From contig MGTN01000055.1 in NCBI GenBank assembly GCA_001799475.1, forward strand, positions 12,983 through 18,084: a stretch of 5,102 nucleotides of DNA, given 5' to 3'. The stretch is from Desulfovibrionales bacterium GWA2_65_9. GTDB taxonomy: Bacteria; Desulfobacterota; Desulfovibrionia; Desulfovibrionales; Desulfovibrionaceae. The position numbers and the translations under genes were made by a program. The notes below the pieces were generated by a model, which was not told the DNA's origin, did not search any database, and saw nothing but the letters and a program-made list of their open reading frames with translations. Below are positions 5,055 through 5,102 of this stretch, piece by piece (within the stretch, counting starts at the first letter, position 1; the number at the start of each line of letters is the position of its first letter).

Positions 5055-5102
5055 ATGAACGTCTGCATCGTCGGCACCGGCTACGTGGGGCTTGTCACCG
5101 CG
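5055..5102 (+). CDS. ugd: UDP-glucose 6-dehydrogenase-like protein, first 16 codons only
   Basis: The reading frame begins with ATG at 5055, 5 nt after AAGGAG (5044-5049), and stays open to the window end. The 16 residues, MNVCIVGTGYVGLVTA, are the first beta strand and the glycine-rich NAD-binding turn (GxGxxG) of the UDP-glucose/GDP-mannose dehydrogenase family; the VGTGYVGLV form is most typical of UDP-glucose 6-dehydrogenase. That enzyme oxidises UDP-glucose to UDP-glucuronate with two NAD for capsule, exopolysaccharide or LPS sugars. A related nucleotide-sugar dehydrogenase cannot be excluded from so short a piece. It has its own promoter and points away from the pdxJ cluster, with no functional link visible. 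Confidence 0.75.
   Translation, partial: MNVCIVGTGYVGLVTA

Noticed and set aside
1..5102. CRISPR array, insertion sequence, tRNA/rRNA gene, defence or other novel multigene system
   Set aside because: No spaced repeats, transposase, terminal inverted repeats or RNA gene structure were seen, and essentially all sequence is explained by known housekeeping genes.

Overview
The window comes from a GC-rich bacterium. Gene content, gene order and codon use suggest a delta-proteobacterium of the Desulfovibrio type (Desulfobacterota); this is an inference from the proteins alone. Nearly every base is accounted for by a compact minus-strand gene cluster and the first codons of a divergent plus-strand gene.

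Layout, in order of transcription on the minus strand: a promoter around 4919-4947, then pdxJ (pyridoxine 5'-phosphate synthase), acpS (holo-ACP synthase, GTG start), a fused nnrE-nnrD gene (repair of damaged NAD(P)H hydrates), a small two-CBS-domain protein, tsaE (ATPase for tRNA t6A synthesis) and lysC (aspartate kinase, cut by the window edge after 371 codons). The junctions are a 9-nt gap, a 62-nt gap, a 7-nt overlap, a 12-nt gap and a 4-nt ATGA overlap. No terminator is visible between genes, so this reads as a six-gene operon. Diverging from pdxJ on the plus strand are a good sigma70-type promoter and the first 16 codons of a UDP-glucose 6-dehydrogenase-like gene (ugd).

The genes are housekeeping: PLP synthesis, carrier-protein activation, nicotinamide cofactor repair, a universal tRNA modification and the first step of the aspartate amino-acid family. 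They form no obvious single pathway, though all depend on or service nucleotide or coenzyme pools. The CBS protein between nnr and tsaE is the one member with no assigned role and could be an adenylate sensor.

The strongest non-trivial signal is inside lysC. A full AGGAGG Shine-Dalgarno sequence lies 8 nt before an in-frame ATG at codon 248, in the linker between the kinase domain and the ACT domains. This is where the separate beta subunit of alpha2beta2 aspartokinases begins in Bacillus subtilis and Corynebacterium glutamicum. I saw no mobile element, CRISPR array, RNA gene, defence system or wholly new system in this window.
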